This document shows positions 1 to 6,890 of a stretch of DNA of 10,658 bases, piece by piece. The translations under genes and the position numbers were made by a program. The notes beneath the pieces were generated by a model. That model had not been told where the DNA came from. It did no database searches and was given only the letters and a program-made list of their open reading frames with translations. This stretch comes from Entrophospora sp. SA101. Lineage: Eukaryota > Glomeromycota > Glomeromycetes > Entrophosporales > Entrophosporaceae. Every line of letters begins with the position of its first letter. The first letter of the stretch is position 1. The DNA is taken from NCBI GenBank assembly GCA_958430865.1, contig CAUDNR010001143.1, positions 1-10,658 of the forward strand. Reading direction: 5' to 3'.

Positions 1-274
1 TTTTTAATTTTTTATTATAGGAAATTTTAATGTATATTAATATTTCATAAAAATATTGATCAACATTGTACCCGGCAAGCAAAAAATATTGAGCCATGAT
101 TTACTATTAAATTAACACGTGATTCCCCCTACTCTTAATACAAATAAATATAGAATATAATAATAATAAAAATAAATAATAGATAAAATAAATAGCTAAA
201 AATAAATAATAGATAACAATAAGAGATAAATATAAATAAATAATATAATTAATACAAAATAATATAGAAAATAT
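1..274. repeat. AT-rich spacer with simple A/T repeats
   Basis: This stretch has no convincing reading frame. From about 140 to 260 it is low-complexity AAATAA/TAATAA sequence. A 20-base segment starting TAAAAATAAATAATAG occurs at 167-186 and again at 197-216, giving a local period of 30. It looks like ordinary intergenic AT-rich sequence. Confidence 0.6.
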
Positions 275-458
275 TACTCCGGATTTTCGGGGTCGTTGAT
301 CAGCGAATTAAGGTCAAATTCGCATTTCGGTGACAATATCAAGATTTATGTTTCCTAAAAGAAATGGTCCAATTGATTCATCTGTGAAAAAGTGTTGGAA
401 GATAACCAATAAACTGATCAGAGAGTAAGGCGATTTTGGATTGTTCTGCTTACTTTTC

Positions 459-647
459 TTAATTTATTATTTTTCTTTCTTCTTGGTAAATTTCATAGAT
501 GATCCTTTCTTTTCTTAGATAAGCTTCTAATGTTTGAGTATAATTTATTTTGAAAATATAAGGAGCAATTTTTTCACCTTGTTCTTTCTTCAGAATACTT
601 CTAATGTTTTTGGGTTCCATAGTAGATCTGATGTAAATTAACTTCAT
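459..647 (-). CDS. Small hypothetical ORF, possible terminal exon
   Basis: A 62-codon minus-strand frame with an ATG at 647 and a TAA at 459-461; a second in-frame ATG is ten codons in. The product is rich in Lys, Glu, Ile and Tyr, soluble, with no signal peptide or membrane segment, and I recognise no domain. A TTTACATCAG acceptor-like string just after the first ATG would also allow this to be the last exon of a longer gene whose earlier exons I cannot find. The composition looks more protein-like than most chance frames in DNA this AT-rich, but a spurious ORF or a decayed gene end is equally possible. Confidence 0.25.
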   Translation of the reverse strand: MKLIYIRSTMEPKNIRSILKKEQGEKIAPYIFKINYTQTLEAYLRKERIIYEIYQEERKIIN

Positions 648-996
648 ATTAACTATTTTTATTATTATATAGAGGTAATTCTATATATCACCTAATATTA
701 AGAGGGTAACAAATGGAAGATTTTAATAATCATGTTACTAAATTTTGACCCTGAAATATTTGGTAATATCAATGTTCACTTTATCTGGTTTTGTTGCAGT
801 ATGCCCCATATAATTATTAATTTTGAAAGAAAAAGCAATATGATTTATAATTATTTTAACAATATTAATGGACAGGTAATTTAATTGTTGTTAAATTAAA
901 AGTTATCTTTATTTTATTCAAATTTAGATTCTTTAAATAATAAAATTACAATTCTTAAAATACAAATATAGATCATGAAAGAAATAAATAAAATTA
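648..996. other. Gene-poor AT-rich spacer
   Basis: No solid gene here. The only thing resembling coding sequence is a 23-codon minus-strand stretch at 738-809 (ATG at 809, TAG at 738-740) with a mixed, protein-like composition. It is too short to call. The rest is AT-rich and featureless to my eye. Confidence 0.4.
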
Positions 997-1147
997 TAAT
1001 CTCTATATTGTATGTGAGCTTATAGACTTCCCGGAAAGTATTAATCTTAAAGATAACATTCATAAAATACAAATAAATAATCTCTATATTGTATGGGAGC
1101 TTATAGACTTCCTGGAAAATATTAATCATAAAGATAACATTCATAAA
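997..1147. repeat. Tandem duplication, 81-bp period, two copies
   Basis: The segment beginning TAATCTCTATATTGTATG at 997 recurs at 1078 with a few substitutions (for example GTGAGC to GGGAGC, and CCCGGAAAG to CCTGGAAAA). The copies run head to tail and the second ends 24 bases before the transposon's left end. The 76-codon minus-strand frame that crosses it (914-1144) simply translates the duplication twice and is not taken as a gene. Confidence 0.85.
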
Positions 1148-1170
1148 TCAATATAATAATAATAATAATA

Positions 1171-1196
1171 CAGTCATACCTCTTTTATATCCCCCC
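1171..1196 (+). repeat. Left terminal inverted repeat of pogo-type element
   Basis: It matches the reverse complement of 3717-3742 over 26 bases with one difference, C versus T at position 22. The outermost bases are CAGT, usual for pogo/Tigger ends, and TA lies immediately outside. This end lies downstream of the transposase stop codon. Confidence 0.93.
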
Positions 1197-1216
1197 TTTT
1201 GTTTTGGAAATTTTAT

Positions 1217-1242
1217 GGGATATAACTAAAGTGGGATATAAC
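1217..1242 (+). repeat. Left subterminal GGGATATAAC pair
   Basis: GGGATATAAC occurs at 1217-1226 and 1233-1242, 16 bases apart. The same word recurs near the right end in the same orientation, and its reverse complement lies in the left terminal repeat. These are probable binding sites for the transposase helix-turn-helix domains; this is inferred from position and repetition. Confidence 0.7.
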
Positions 1243-1292
1243 TCAAGCAGTCAACCATTTCACATGACACTTAATTTAATAATAAAATTTTT

Positions 1293-2264
1293 TTATTCAA
1301 TATCAATATTCATAAATTCTGTCAACAAGGATTGACGTTTTGCTTTATCTACAGAACTATTTAAACGTTTTATCAATTCATTAACATATCTAACATCTTT
1401 TTCTGTAGCAAATTCTTGTTGTTCTAAGAATTTTTTTGTAATCTCAAGTACTTTTTTTCCTTCTTCCATAGAAATAATTGGCTCTTCTTCACTCATTTCT
1501 TCTTCTTCTTCCATTTCAACATCTTCAGGTTGCCAAACACCTTCAGAAATAAGAATATCTTCAATAATATTTTCGTCAGTAGGTAATTCAGTTGTTGTAA
1601 TGTCTGAATCAACATTAACGAATTCTTCAGCAGTCATTGCATGATCAATATTTACTTCTCTAAGACCAGAGATTAATCCAAGGATATCATTTGATGTAGG
1701 ATCATCTGTAATTTCTACTGTTTTATTTGGTGGTAAGATTTTTGTTTTTTTCCAACAATTTTTTATTGTTTCCTCTTTGATTGCATCCCAAGCTTCTCCA
1801 ACAATATCAATTGCTTGTTTAATATTTATTTTGTTAATTCTATTTTCTTCTTCCAAATCTTTAATCCATTTTGATACTAGTTTATTCCGATAGTTGACTT
1901 TAAAATTATGAATGATCCCAGCATCACAAGGCTGAATATGTGATGTAGTATTGGGTGGAAGGTATATTACATGTAAATTTTTAAGACCAAGATGTGAGCC
2001 ATCAGTATGAGCAGGACAATTATCAATTAACAAAATCGATTTTTTCTTTAGTTGGGAATCAAACCATTTCAACCAATCATTCCATAACTCCATTGTCATC
2101 CATGCATTTGTACTATTGGAATATTTAACAGGTAATGTCTCAATATTAATATGATTGAAGCATCTTGGTTTTTGTGATTTACCAATAACAAGGGGTTTAT
2201 TTTTATTTTTTCCACTTGCATTACAGCAAAAAAGAATCGTGATTCTTTCCTTATCTTTTTGCAT
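1293..2264 (-). CDS. Transposase, catalytic (DDE superfamily, DDD) part, out of frame with its N-terminus
   Basis: A 323-codon frame encoding most of the DDE endonuclease domain of a Tigger/CENP-B-like transposase, which cuts and joins transposon ends. Visible motifs are LVIGKSQKPRCF (about residues 25-36), the second catalytic aspartate in LLIDNCPAH (D81) and the third in QPCDAGIIHNFK (D114), spaced by 32 residues, as in pogo-family DDD enzymes. A typical PPNTTS segment lies between them. The C-terminal third is acidic, with a Glu-rich run near 235-256, and ends at the TGA or TAA before 1293. The ATG at 2264 is internal to the family domain and probably not a natural start. The first catalytic aspartate is encoded by the overlapping upstream frame. 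Together they would make a normal-length transposase, so this copy is best read as a frameshifted pseudogene. It could still be expressed if the frameshift is an assembly error. Confidence 0.85.
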   Translation of the reverse strand: MQKDKERITILFCCNASGKNKNKPLVIGKSQKPRCFNHINIETLPVKYSNSTNAWMTMELWNDWLKWFDSQLKKKSILLIDNCPAHTDGSHLGLKNLHVIYLPPNTTSHIQPCDAGIIHNFKVNYRNKLVSKWIKDLEEENRINKINIKQAIDIVGEAWDAIKEETIKNCWKKTKILPPNKTVEITDDPTSNDILGLISGLREVNIDHAMTAEEFVNVDSDITTTELPTDENIIEDILISEGVWQPEDVEMEEEEEMSEEEPIISMEEGKKVLEITKKFLEQQEFATEKDVRYVNELIKRLNSSVDKAKRQSLLTEFMNIDIE

Positions 2265-2872
2265 CCCTTTGCTTGGTCATCTTTTGTTGCAAGTGTTTGA
2301 TCTGGTGCTAACCGAAAAAATAATCCTGTTTCATCTGCATTATATATGTCATCTAGTTCATATTCAGTCAACAATATATGACACCTTGCTCTTCCTTCTT
2401 CAACATTTTCAAGATTGGCAGATTGGCTTTCACCAGTAATGTTTTTACTACTGATTCCATATCTATTTTGAAAATTTTCTAACCATCCTCTTGATGCTTC
2501 AAATTCAGGAAATTGTGCACCTCTATTCTTCGCCTCATTGTAAAAATACAAGGCTTTTGTTTTCAGCAATTCTTGAGAAACAGGTATATTTTGGCTACAT
2601 AATCCTTGGAACCACTTATACAATGCATCTTCTAACACTGGAAACCGACCTGGTTGAATCCTAGTTTTTTTCAATTCACTTGTTTTAGCACTGGAGTAAA
2701 CATTCAAAAGGTCTTCTTTTTTTCTAATGATATTACTGATTGTGGAGCGATCAACATTGTATTCTCTCGCAAGTGTTTCATCACTGATACTAGTATTAGC
2801 TTTTTTTCTAATAATGGTTATTTTATCTTCTAGGGTAAGTGGAGTTCTTTGCTTTCTTTTTTTATTATCCAT
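2096..2872 (-). CDS. Transposase, N-terminal DNA-binding part with first catalytic Asp (truncated by frameshift)
   Basis: I start this at the ATG at 2872 (MDNKKRKQ); three codons of the open frame upstream begin only with TTG. Residues from about 10 to 56 look like a psq/CENP-B N-terminal helix-turn-helix (LTLEDKI ... EYNVDRSTISNII). Residues from about 77 to 142 resemble the CENPB-type helix-turn-helix (FPVLEDALYKWF ... RGWLENFQNRYGIS). Then comes the first catalytic aspartate in IYNADETGLFFR. The family sequence stops matching soon after TLATK. The remaining residues (about 55) are an out-of-frame tail overlapping the catalytic ORF by 169 bp. A terminal-repeat-binding protein lacking most of the catalytic core could act as a repressor of transposition, but that is speculation. 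Confidence 0.82.
   Translation of the reverse strand: MDNKKRKQRTPLTLEDKITIIRKKANTSISDETLAREYNVDRSTISNIIRKKEDLLNVYSSAKTSELKKTRIQPGRFPVLEDALYKWFQGLCSQNIPVSQELLKTKALYFYNEAKNRGAQFPEFEASRGWLENFQNRYGISSKNITGESQSANLENVEEGRARCHILLTEYELDDIYNADETGLFFRLAPDQTLATKDDQAKGCKKIRKESRFFFAVMQVEKIKINPLLLVNHKNQDASIILILRHYLLNIPIVQMHG
2264..2279 (-). other. Frameshift site in the transposase
   Basis: The catalytic frame has a TGA at 2277-2279, so the reading frame must change between there and roughly 2264. The catalytic frame is one base upstream (-1) of the N-terminal frame, consistent with loss of one base in this copy. The site has no canonical X XXY YYZ slippery heptamer in the right phase (the nearby CAAAAAG starts with C), so programmed frameshifting looks unlikely. 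Confidence 0.75.
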
Positions 2873-2881
2873 TATTTTCAA

Positions 2882-3071
2882 TGGGTTTATTAATTGGTCG
2901 ATTTAGTTTATTTGAGTAAAATGTTTGAAATTAGGAAGTTTTATAAATGGAATTTAAATTTATTCAATTATTAAGATAAAAGGATGTGTACATGTTATGC
3001 TTAAGTAAAACCCAAGTTCTTTTATACATGTAAAGAAGATACTTTGCCACAACTGCAAAAAAATAGTATAA
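2882..3071 (-). other. Transposase 5' leader within the transposon
   Basis: AT-rich sequence just upstream of the transposase ATG and inside the element. It presumably contains the transposase promoter and leader. I see no clear TATA box that I would single out among many A/T words, and no other gene. Confidence 0.4.
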
Positions 3072-3486
3072 TTTTCTTTATTGTTAAACGCCATTAAAAA
3101 AAAAACAAAATAATTTCTTTGTTGTTGAGGAAATCAATCAAGTCACTACTACACAAAAACAGTAATTTTCTTTGTTGTTAAAAAAAAATAAACAAAATTT
3201 CTGATTAATTCTGATTAATTGTCAAAGTCGCCACTAAAAAAACAAAATTTTCTTTATTGTTAAAGAAATTAGCCAAGTCGCCACTAAAAAAACAAAATTT
3301 TCTTTATTGTTAAAGAAATCAGCCAAATCACCACTAAAAAAAAACAAAAATAATTTCTTTATTGTTAAAAAAAATAAACGAAGTTCTGCTTAAAAAAAAA
3401 GAATAATTCTGATTAATTTTTTTATTGTCAAAGAAGTTAGCCAAGTTGTCACTAAAAAAACAAAATAATTTCTTTATTGTTAACGA
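3072..3486. repeat. Internal minisatellite in the transposon (about 50-bp unit)
   Basis: A core close to TTTCTTTATTGTTAA occurs about eight times (near 3072, 3113, 3166, 3248, 3298, 3353, 3417 and 3470). The cleanest units are 3231-3280 and 3281-3330, an exact 50-bp period starting CCACTAAAAAAACAAAATTT. The others differ by small indels, and CTGATTAATT is directly duplicated at 3201-3220. The array lies between the transposase start and the right subterminal repeats. Confidence 0.85.
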
Positions 3487-3575
3487 AGCAAAAATTTTGT
3501 TAGCTATTTAAAATAATTTGTCAAATTTAAAATGTTGGTTACACTTGTATATCATGTACAAATAAGGTTAAAATG

Positions 3576-3713
3576 GGGATATAACGTTTCAAAAAAATTG
3601 GGGATAGGGATATAACTCAGTTGGGATATAAGTGAGGTAAAGTTTATATCAAAATAATATAGGGAAATCCGTCATGGCCCATCAGTGGGATTTAATCAAG
3701 GATGGGATATAAA
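3576..3713 (+). repeat. Right subterminal GGGATATAA repeats
   Basis: GGGATATAAC occurs at 3576-3585 and 3607-3616, GGGATATAAG at 3623-3632 and GGGATATAAA at 3704-3713. All are in the same orientation as the left pair. The right terminal repeat itself carries the related GGGGAGATATAAA. They are likely transposase-binding sites by position; not proven. Confidence 0.72.
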
Positions 3714-3716
3714 CAA

Positions 3717-3742
3717 GGGGAGATATAAAAGAGGTATGACTG
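3717..3742 (-). repeat. Right terminal inverted repeat of pogo-type element
   Basis: Reverse complement of the left repeat with one mismatch in 26. It ends ...GGTATGACTG, followed directly by TA at 3743-3744. This end lies upstream of the transposase gene. Confidence 0.93.
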
Positions 3743-3744
3743 TA

Positions 3745-4462
3745 ATCAATAATCATTGTACACCATCGCCAACACTCCTAAAAAATATCAATAATTTAAG
3801 GACAATAATATTCATAATTCTTCAAAGAAAAACGCAAATAATCCCGATTGCCAAATTAGTAATAGTGAATTTAAAAAGATGAATTTCTCTACATTACCAA
3901 ATATGGTATTAGTATATATTAATTGCCAATTTCGACTAGAATTATTTTACCAATTGATCAAGATCAAGATTGTTACAACAATTATAAAGTTTGTATTTAT
4001 TATATCAAAAATATTGCTTCAACCACAAGGAAATAGTTGACCTTTTTATATTATTAGAAAAATGACAAAACTACAAAATGGTGAAAAGGCAAGAGTCAAT
4101 ATAGGTTACAATTCTTTTCGATTCTATATTAATATAGCTAAATGACAAAAGGGTCTGATTTTTGATCTTTTATTTCATTAATATTAAACAATTGATCAAT
4201 GGATTTTATTGGATTTTATGTGACAATTGGTTATTTCCAGTCCATTATTTCTTTATTTTATAGTTTTTTTTCTTTGTTCAATATCTCTATTATAATTTTT
4301 GCCAATTTCCTTCTTGATATATTAGTATTAGTAAATAAATATAATCCGGTATTAGTATTTACTATTTGAAAATCTTTGCTTTTTTAGCTTCTTATTCGTC
4401 ACACCTTAATTATAACAATGTTATTTATCACGTATGTCACACGATAAGATCTTGTGTAATTT
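3745..4462. other. Gene-free AT-rich interval
   Basis: I find no supportable gene, RNA or element here. The sequence is AT-rich with scattered short direct repeats, such as AATGACAAAA near 4061 and 4142. The part near 4390-4462 would be the 3' flank of the broken gene to its right. Confidence 0.5.
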
Positions 4463-5246
4463 TCAAACCGCTTTTTCAAACCAAACCAAACCAAGCTGCC
4501 CCATCCCTACAGGTGTGTAAGCATTTTTGTTTGCTTTGAATTTTTTTGCTACAACACTTTGAAAGACTTTATTTGATATTGACTTTTTTTTACTAACAAG
4601 AGAACGGGTCTGGGAAATATAAGTTTTTCTTCTTTGTTCTTGCCTAGCAACCTTAATTGCAAATGATTTTTTATATGCATTAAGATTTTCAATTTTTTTT
4701 TTTAATTTTTTAATTTCCTTTATCTCAGATTCATTATTCTGATGTTTGTCTTTAGTTATTAGGACCCATTCCATGGCTTTTTTTTTGCAAATAAGGGGAC
4801 AAAATCTCACCTTGATGTGTACCATCTGGATATCTCATGTTTTCAAACAATTGGGAGCAAGCAATTAATTCTTTTTCATCTAAATTATTTATTTTATTGA
4901 TTAATTCAATTCTAATTTGCTTTGTCTTAGTATTAAGTTCTGCCATATTATTGTGGTCTATAACATTAACAGATGGGTGATCTAAAATATTTTGTGGGTA
5001 AACACTTGATGCATTTTGGAAAATTGAATCAAAGACATCTTGGGATGGAGAAATATCTCTGGATAAGGAATCATTGGTTACTATAAATGAATTGTCAAGA
5101 TCTATGGGTAAACTATTTTCTTTTTCAATTGGAGCATAAATTTTCTCTTTTTTGATTAGACGAGCCTGTTGAATTACTCTTATTTTTCTGTGAAATTTTG
5201 GAATTTTATTTGAACAAATTTTCCTAAAACTTGAAAGTTTATACAA
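4463..5246 (-). pseudogene. Unrecognised protein gene, 3' part, split by a homopolymer frameshift
   Basis: Two overlapping minus-strand frames (4752-5246 and 4463-4825) read as one protein if the frame changes at the run of nine A (minus strand) at 4778-4786. The first half is basic at its start (FRKICSNKIPKFHRKIRVIQ), then Ser/Asp/Asn-rich, then has helical sequence ending ENMRYPDGTHQGEILSPYLQ. The second half is Lys/Glu-rich with a likely coiled coil (EIKEIKKLKKKIENL) and ends with stop 4463-4465. There are no membrane segments and I know no family for it. The first frame has no ATG: its leftmost possible start is TTG at 5246 and it is open only back to a stop at 5268-5270. It therefore probably begins as an exon behind an acceptor such as TTTCAAG or TTTTAG near 5225-5235. 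An alternative to a frameshift is a tiny 34-base intron (GTGAGA...AAAAG), which restores phase but is improbably short. Confidence 0.5.
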
Positions 5247-5318
5247 AATAAAATTTGTAATATTAATTTAATAACATTTTAACATTTCCTTAAAAAAGGA
5301 GGATTGTCAAAGCAAATC

Positions 5319-6045
5319 TTAATAGTAAAATTGATAACTTTGAACCTTTACAAAAAATTTTTTTATTAATAAAAATGAAAAAAACTCTCTAATCGGTCAT
5401 TAATTGAGTGTTTTGAAATAAAATCATGGAAAGATTATTCCTACAGCTAGTTTGGTTATTGAGCCTTTAGATTTTGAGATTTATCTAAATTTCCATTGTT
5501 AATAGTAAATCAACAAAATCAATAACTTTGAACCTTCACAATAAATTTTTTTATTAAAAAAAATGAAAAAAACTCTCTGATAGGTTATTAACTATGTGTT
5601 TGGAAATACTACCGTGGAAAGATTATTCCCACAGCTAGTTTGGTTATTGAGCCTTTAGATTTTGAAATTTATCTAAATTTCCATTGTTAATAGTAAAATG
5701 ACAACTTTGAACCTTTTACAAAAAATTTTTTATTAATAAAAATTAAAAAAACTCTCTGATCGGTTATTAATTGAGTGTCTGGAAATACAATCATGGAATG
5801 GTTATTCACACAGCTTGTTTGGTTATTGAGCCTTTAGATTTTAAAGTTTATCTAAATTTCATTTTATAGTGAAATCAACAAAATTGATAACTTTGAACCT
5901 TTACAAAAAAATTCTTTACTAATATAAATGAAAAAAACTCTCTGATAGGCTATTAATTGAGTGTTTGGAAATACAATTGAGCAAAGATTATTCCCACAAC
6001 TTGCTTGGTTATTGAGCCTTTACGTTTTAAAGTTTATCTAAATCT
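5319..6045. repeat. Satellite-like tandem repeat, about 180-188 bp unit, four copies
   Basis: Four head-to-tail copies can be phased on AACTTTGAACC at 5336, 5524, 5703 and 5889, giving steps of 188, 179 and 186 bases. Shared blocks in every copy include AAAAAACTCTCT, GTTTGGTTATTGAGCC (or a one-base variant) and TTTATCTAAAT. The copies have diverged by many substitutions and small indels, so the array is not recent. It contains no open frame of note. Confidence 0.9.
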
Positions 6046-6060
6046 TCAACAATTTTACTA

Positions 6061-6093
6061 TCCCTTAAACTGTCCACATTTTCGAATAAGGGA
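6061..6093. repeat. Inverted repeat TCCCTTA / TAAGGGA
   Basis: Perfect 7-base arms (6061-6067 and 6087-6093) around a 19-base spacer, just beyond the satellite. It could be a small hairpin or a relic of a transposon end; nothing nearby decides. Confidence 0.4.
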
Positions 6094-6257
6094 ATTTCGA
6101 AAAATTATTGGTAAATTACAAAATTCCACCAATCAAAATTAACCAAATCGCACAATAAAAAATTTTATTATGAATATACAGTGCGGATCATCTATACTCA
6201 AAAGTTAAAATTTTTGAAATATTATGTGATTCACACATTGGATTTTAAAAAACTTAC

Positions 6258-6458
6258 CACCATTCAATTCAGCTTTAAAAGTGGAGTCTATTAATCTAAA
6301 AAAAAAATTTTGTCTCACACATCCTATTTTTCCTTTCCTAACTTGCTAAAAGATGAAAGATCTTTTGGCTCTATTCTCTTTTGAAGAAACATCAATAGGA
6401 AGTTGCTCCCTGATTTCTCTTCAACATTGCTATTAGCATCATTCACATTATAGGATTT
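6258..6458 (-). CDS. Possible two-exon coding remnant upstream of the broken gene
   Basis: On the minus strand, 6458-6343 is open and reads as protein-like sequence including MFLQKRIEPKDLSSFS from an ATG at 6392. A GT at 6342-6341 (GTTAGG, a weak donor) and a U-rich TTTTTTTTAG acceptor ending at 6296 would define a 47-base intron. The next exon, 6295-6258 (38 nt), reads LIDSTFKAELNG and ends at a textbook donor, GTAAGT (6257-6252). The phases agree: two bases plus one make a Lys codon at the junction. It may belong to the same gene as the frames at 4463-5246, with the satellite in a large intron, but the phase to the acceptors I see near 5230 does not match. At least one exon is missing or the gene is dead. 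Confidence 0.33.
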
Positions 6459-6615
6459 TTATAGTAGGTCTAAGGATGTTAGCCAAAATGGATTTTGAAA
6501 AAAACAATTTCGGCAAGCAATTTCAGATTTACAATATTCTTTATATCTATAGGCATAAAATACTACTGCGAGCGTGCAATCCGAGTTTCCTACTTAATAG
6601 GTTATTTATAGCTCA
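6433..6615. other. Intergenic interval without a clear gene
   Basis: Apart from the upstream edge of the possible exon ending at 6458, I see no gene or element. The GC content rises slightly around 6565-6595 (ACTGCGAGCGTGCAATCC), next to the triplicated motif. Confidence 0.4.
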
Positions 6616-6742
6616 ACACACAGCCTCCTCGCTGACTTACGGTTGATTCTATTGTTTGACACACAGCCTACCCGCTGACTTACAGTCAAATTCCTTTATT
6701 TATATATATGACACACAGCCTACTCGTTGACTTACAGTCAAA
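6616..6742. repeat. Triplicated ACACACAGCC...GACTTACAGTCA motif
   Basis: Three copies of a roughly 30-bp block start at about 6616, 6659 and 6711. Each reads close to ACACACAGCCTACCCGCTGA followed by CTTACAGTCA. The spacing is irregular (43 and 52 bases) and the intervening A/T sequence is not conserved, so the block itself seems to be the conserved unit. Copies two and three contain the dyad TGACT-TAC-AGTCA (6 bp in copy three); copy one is degenerate there (CGGTTGA). Confidence 0.85.
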
Positions 6743-6759
6743 AATTAATAAAAATATAA

Positions 6760-6781
6760 CTCTTATCTTTTCAGATAAGAG
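6760..6781 (-). repeat. Perfect 9-bp hairpin with GAAA loop on the minus strand
   Basis: CTCTTATCT and AGATAAGAG are exact complements separated by four bases. On the minus strand the loop reads GAAA, a stable GNRA tetraloop. It may be a structural element of an RNA read leftward; no function is assigned. Confidence 0.6.
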
Positions 6782-6861
6782 GGTCCCTAGGTTCTATATA
6801 TGTAATTATCTCCCAAAGGCGTCCCCTTGAGATGTCTCTTGATAGTTAAGATATGGGTTAA

Positions 6862-6890
6862 CTGCTATGGGCAGCAAAGGTTTCCCTTTG
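6862..6890 (-). repeat. Two abutting hairpins, one with a GAAA loop
   Basis: CTGC-TATGG-GCAG (6862-6874) is followed with no gap by CAAAGG-TTTC-CCTTTG (6875-6890). On the minus strand the second loop is GAAA. A weaker AAGG-CGTCC-CCTT hairpin lies at 6816-6828. The cluster is somewhat less AT-rich than its surroundings. Confidence 0.5.

Larger units (their letters stand above)
1171..3742 (-). mobile_element. Full-length pogo/Tigger-type (Tc1/mariner superfamily) DNA transposon
   Basis: The element is 2572 bp long, bounded by inverted repeats that start CAGTCATACCTC and flanked on both sides by TA (1169-1170 and 3743-3744), the target duplication of Tc1/mariner elements. It landed at the end of an (AAT)n run. 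Inside, the minus strand encodes a transposase with N-terminal helix-turn-helix domains and a DDD catalytic core, the pogo/Tigger architecture. The coding region occupies 1293-2872. The rest is subterminal repeats and a minisatellite upstream of the start codon. The transposase is split by a frameshift, so this copy probably cannot move by itself, but its ends look intact and could be mobilised by an active relative. Ends and TA flanks were read directly; family assignment comes from the protein motifs. Confidence 0.93.

Noticed and set aside
914..1144. 76-codon minus-strand ORF
   Set aside because: It is the translation of the 81-bp tandem duplication plus A/T spacer; Ile/Tyr/Phe-rich and internally repeated, with no protein-like character.
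2258..2266. Programmed -1 frameshifting at CAAAAAG in the transposase
   Set aside because: The heptamer begins with C instead of A, so re-pairing of the P-site tRNA would be poor; family similarity also places the break slightly upstream.
2155..2439. 94-codon plus-strand ORF
   Set aside because: Lies antisense within the transposase; Leu/Phe-rich shadow frame.
3685..3882. 65-codon plus-strand ORF
   Set aside because: Starts in the transposon's right end and runs into AT spacer; no domain and an arbitrary composition.
5319..6045. CRISPR array
   Set aside because: Units are about 180 bp, diverged along their whole length and lack alternating repeats and unique spacers; this is a satellite in a eukaryotic context.
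6180..6200. CAGTGCGGATCATCT preceded by TA, resembling a pogo-type transposon end
   Set aside because: No matching inverted copy anywhere in the window and no internal gene; at most a lone relic.
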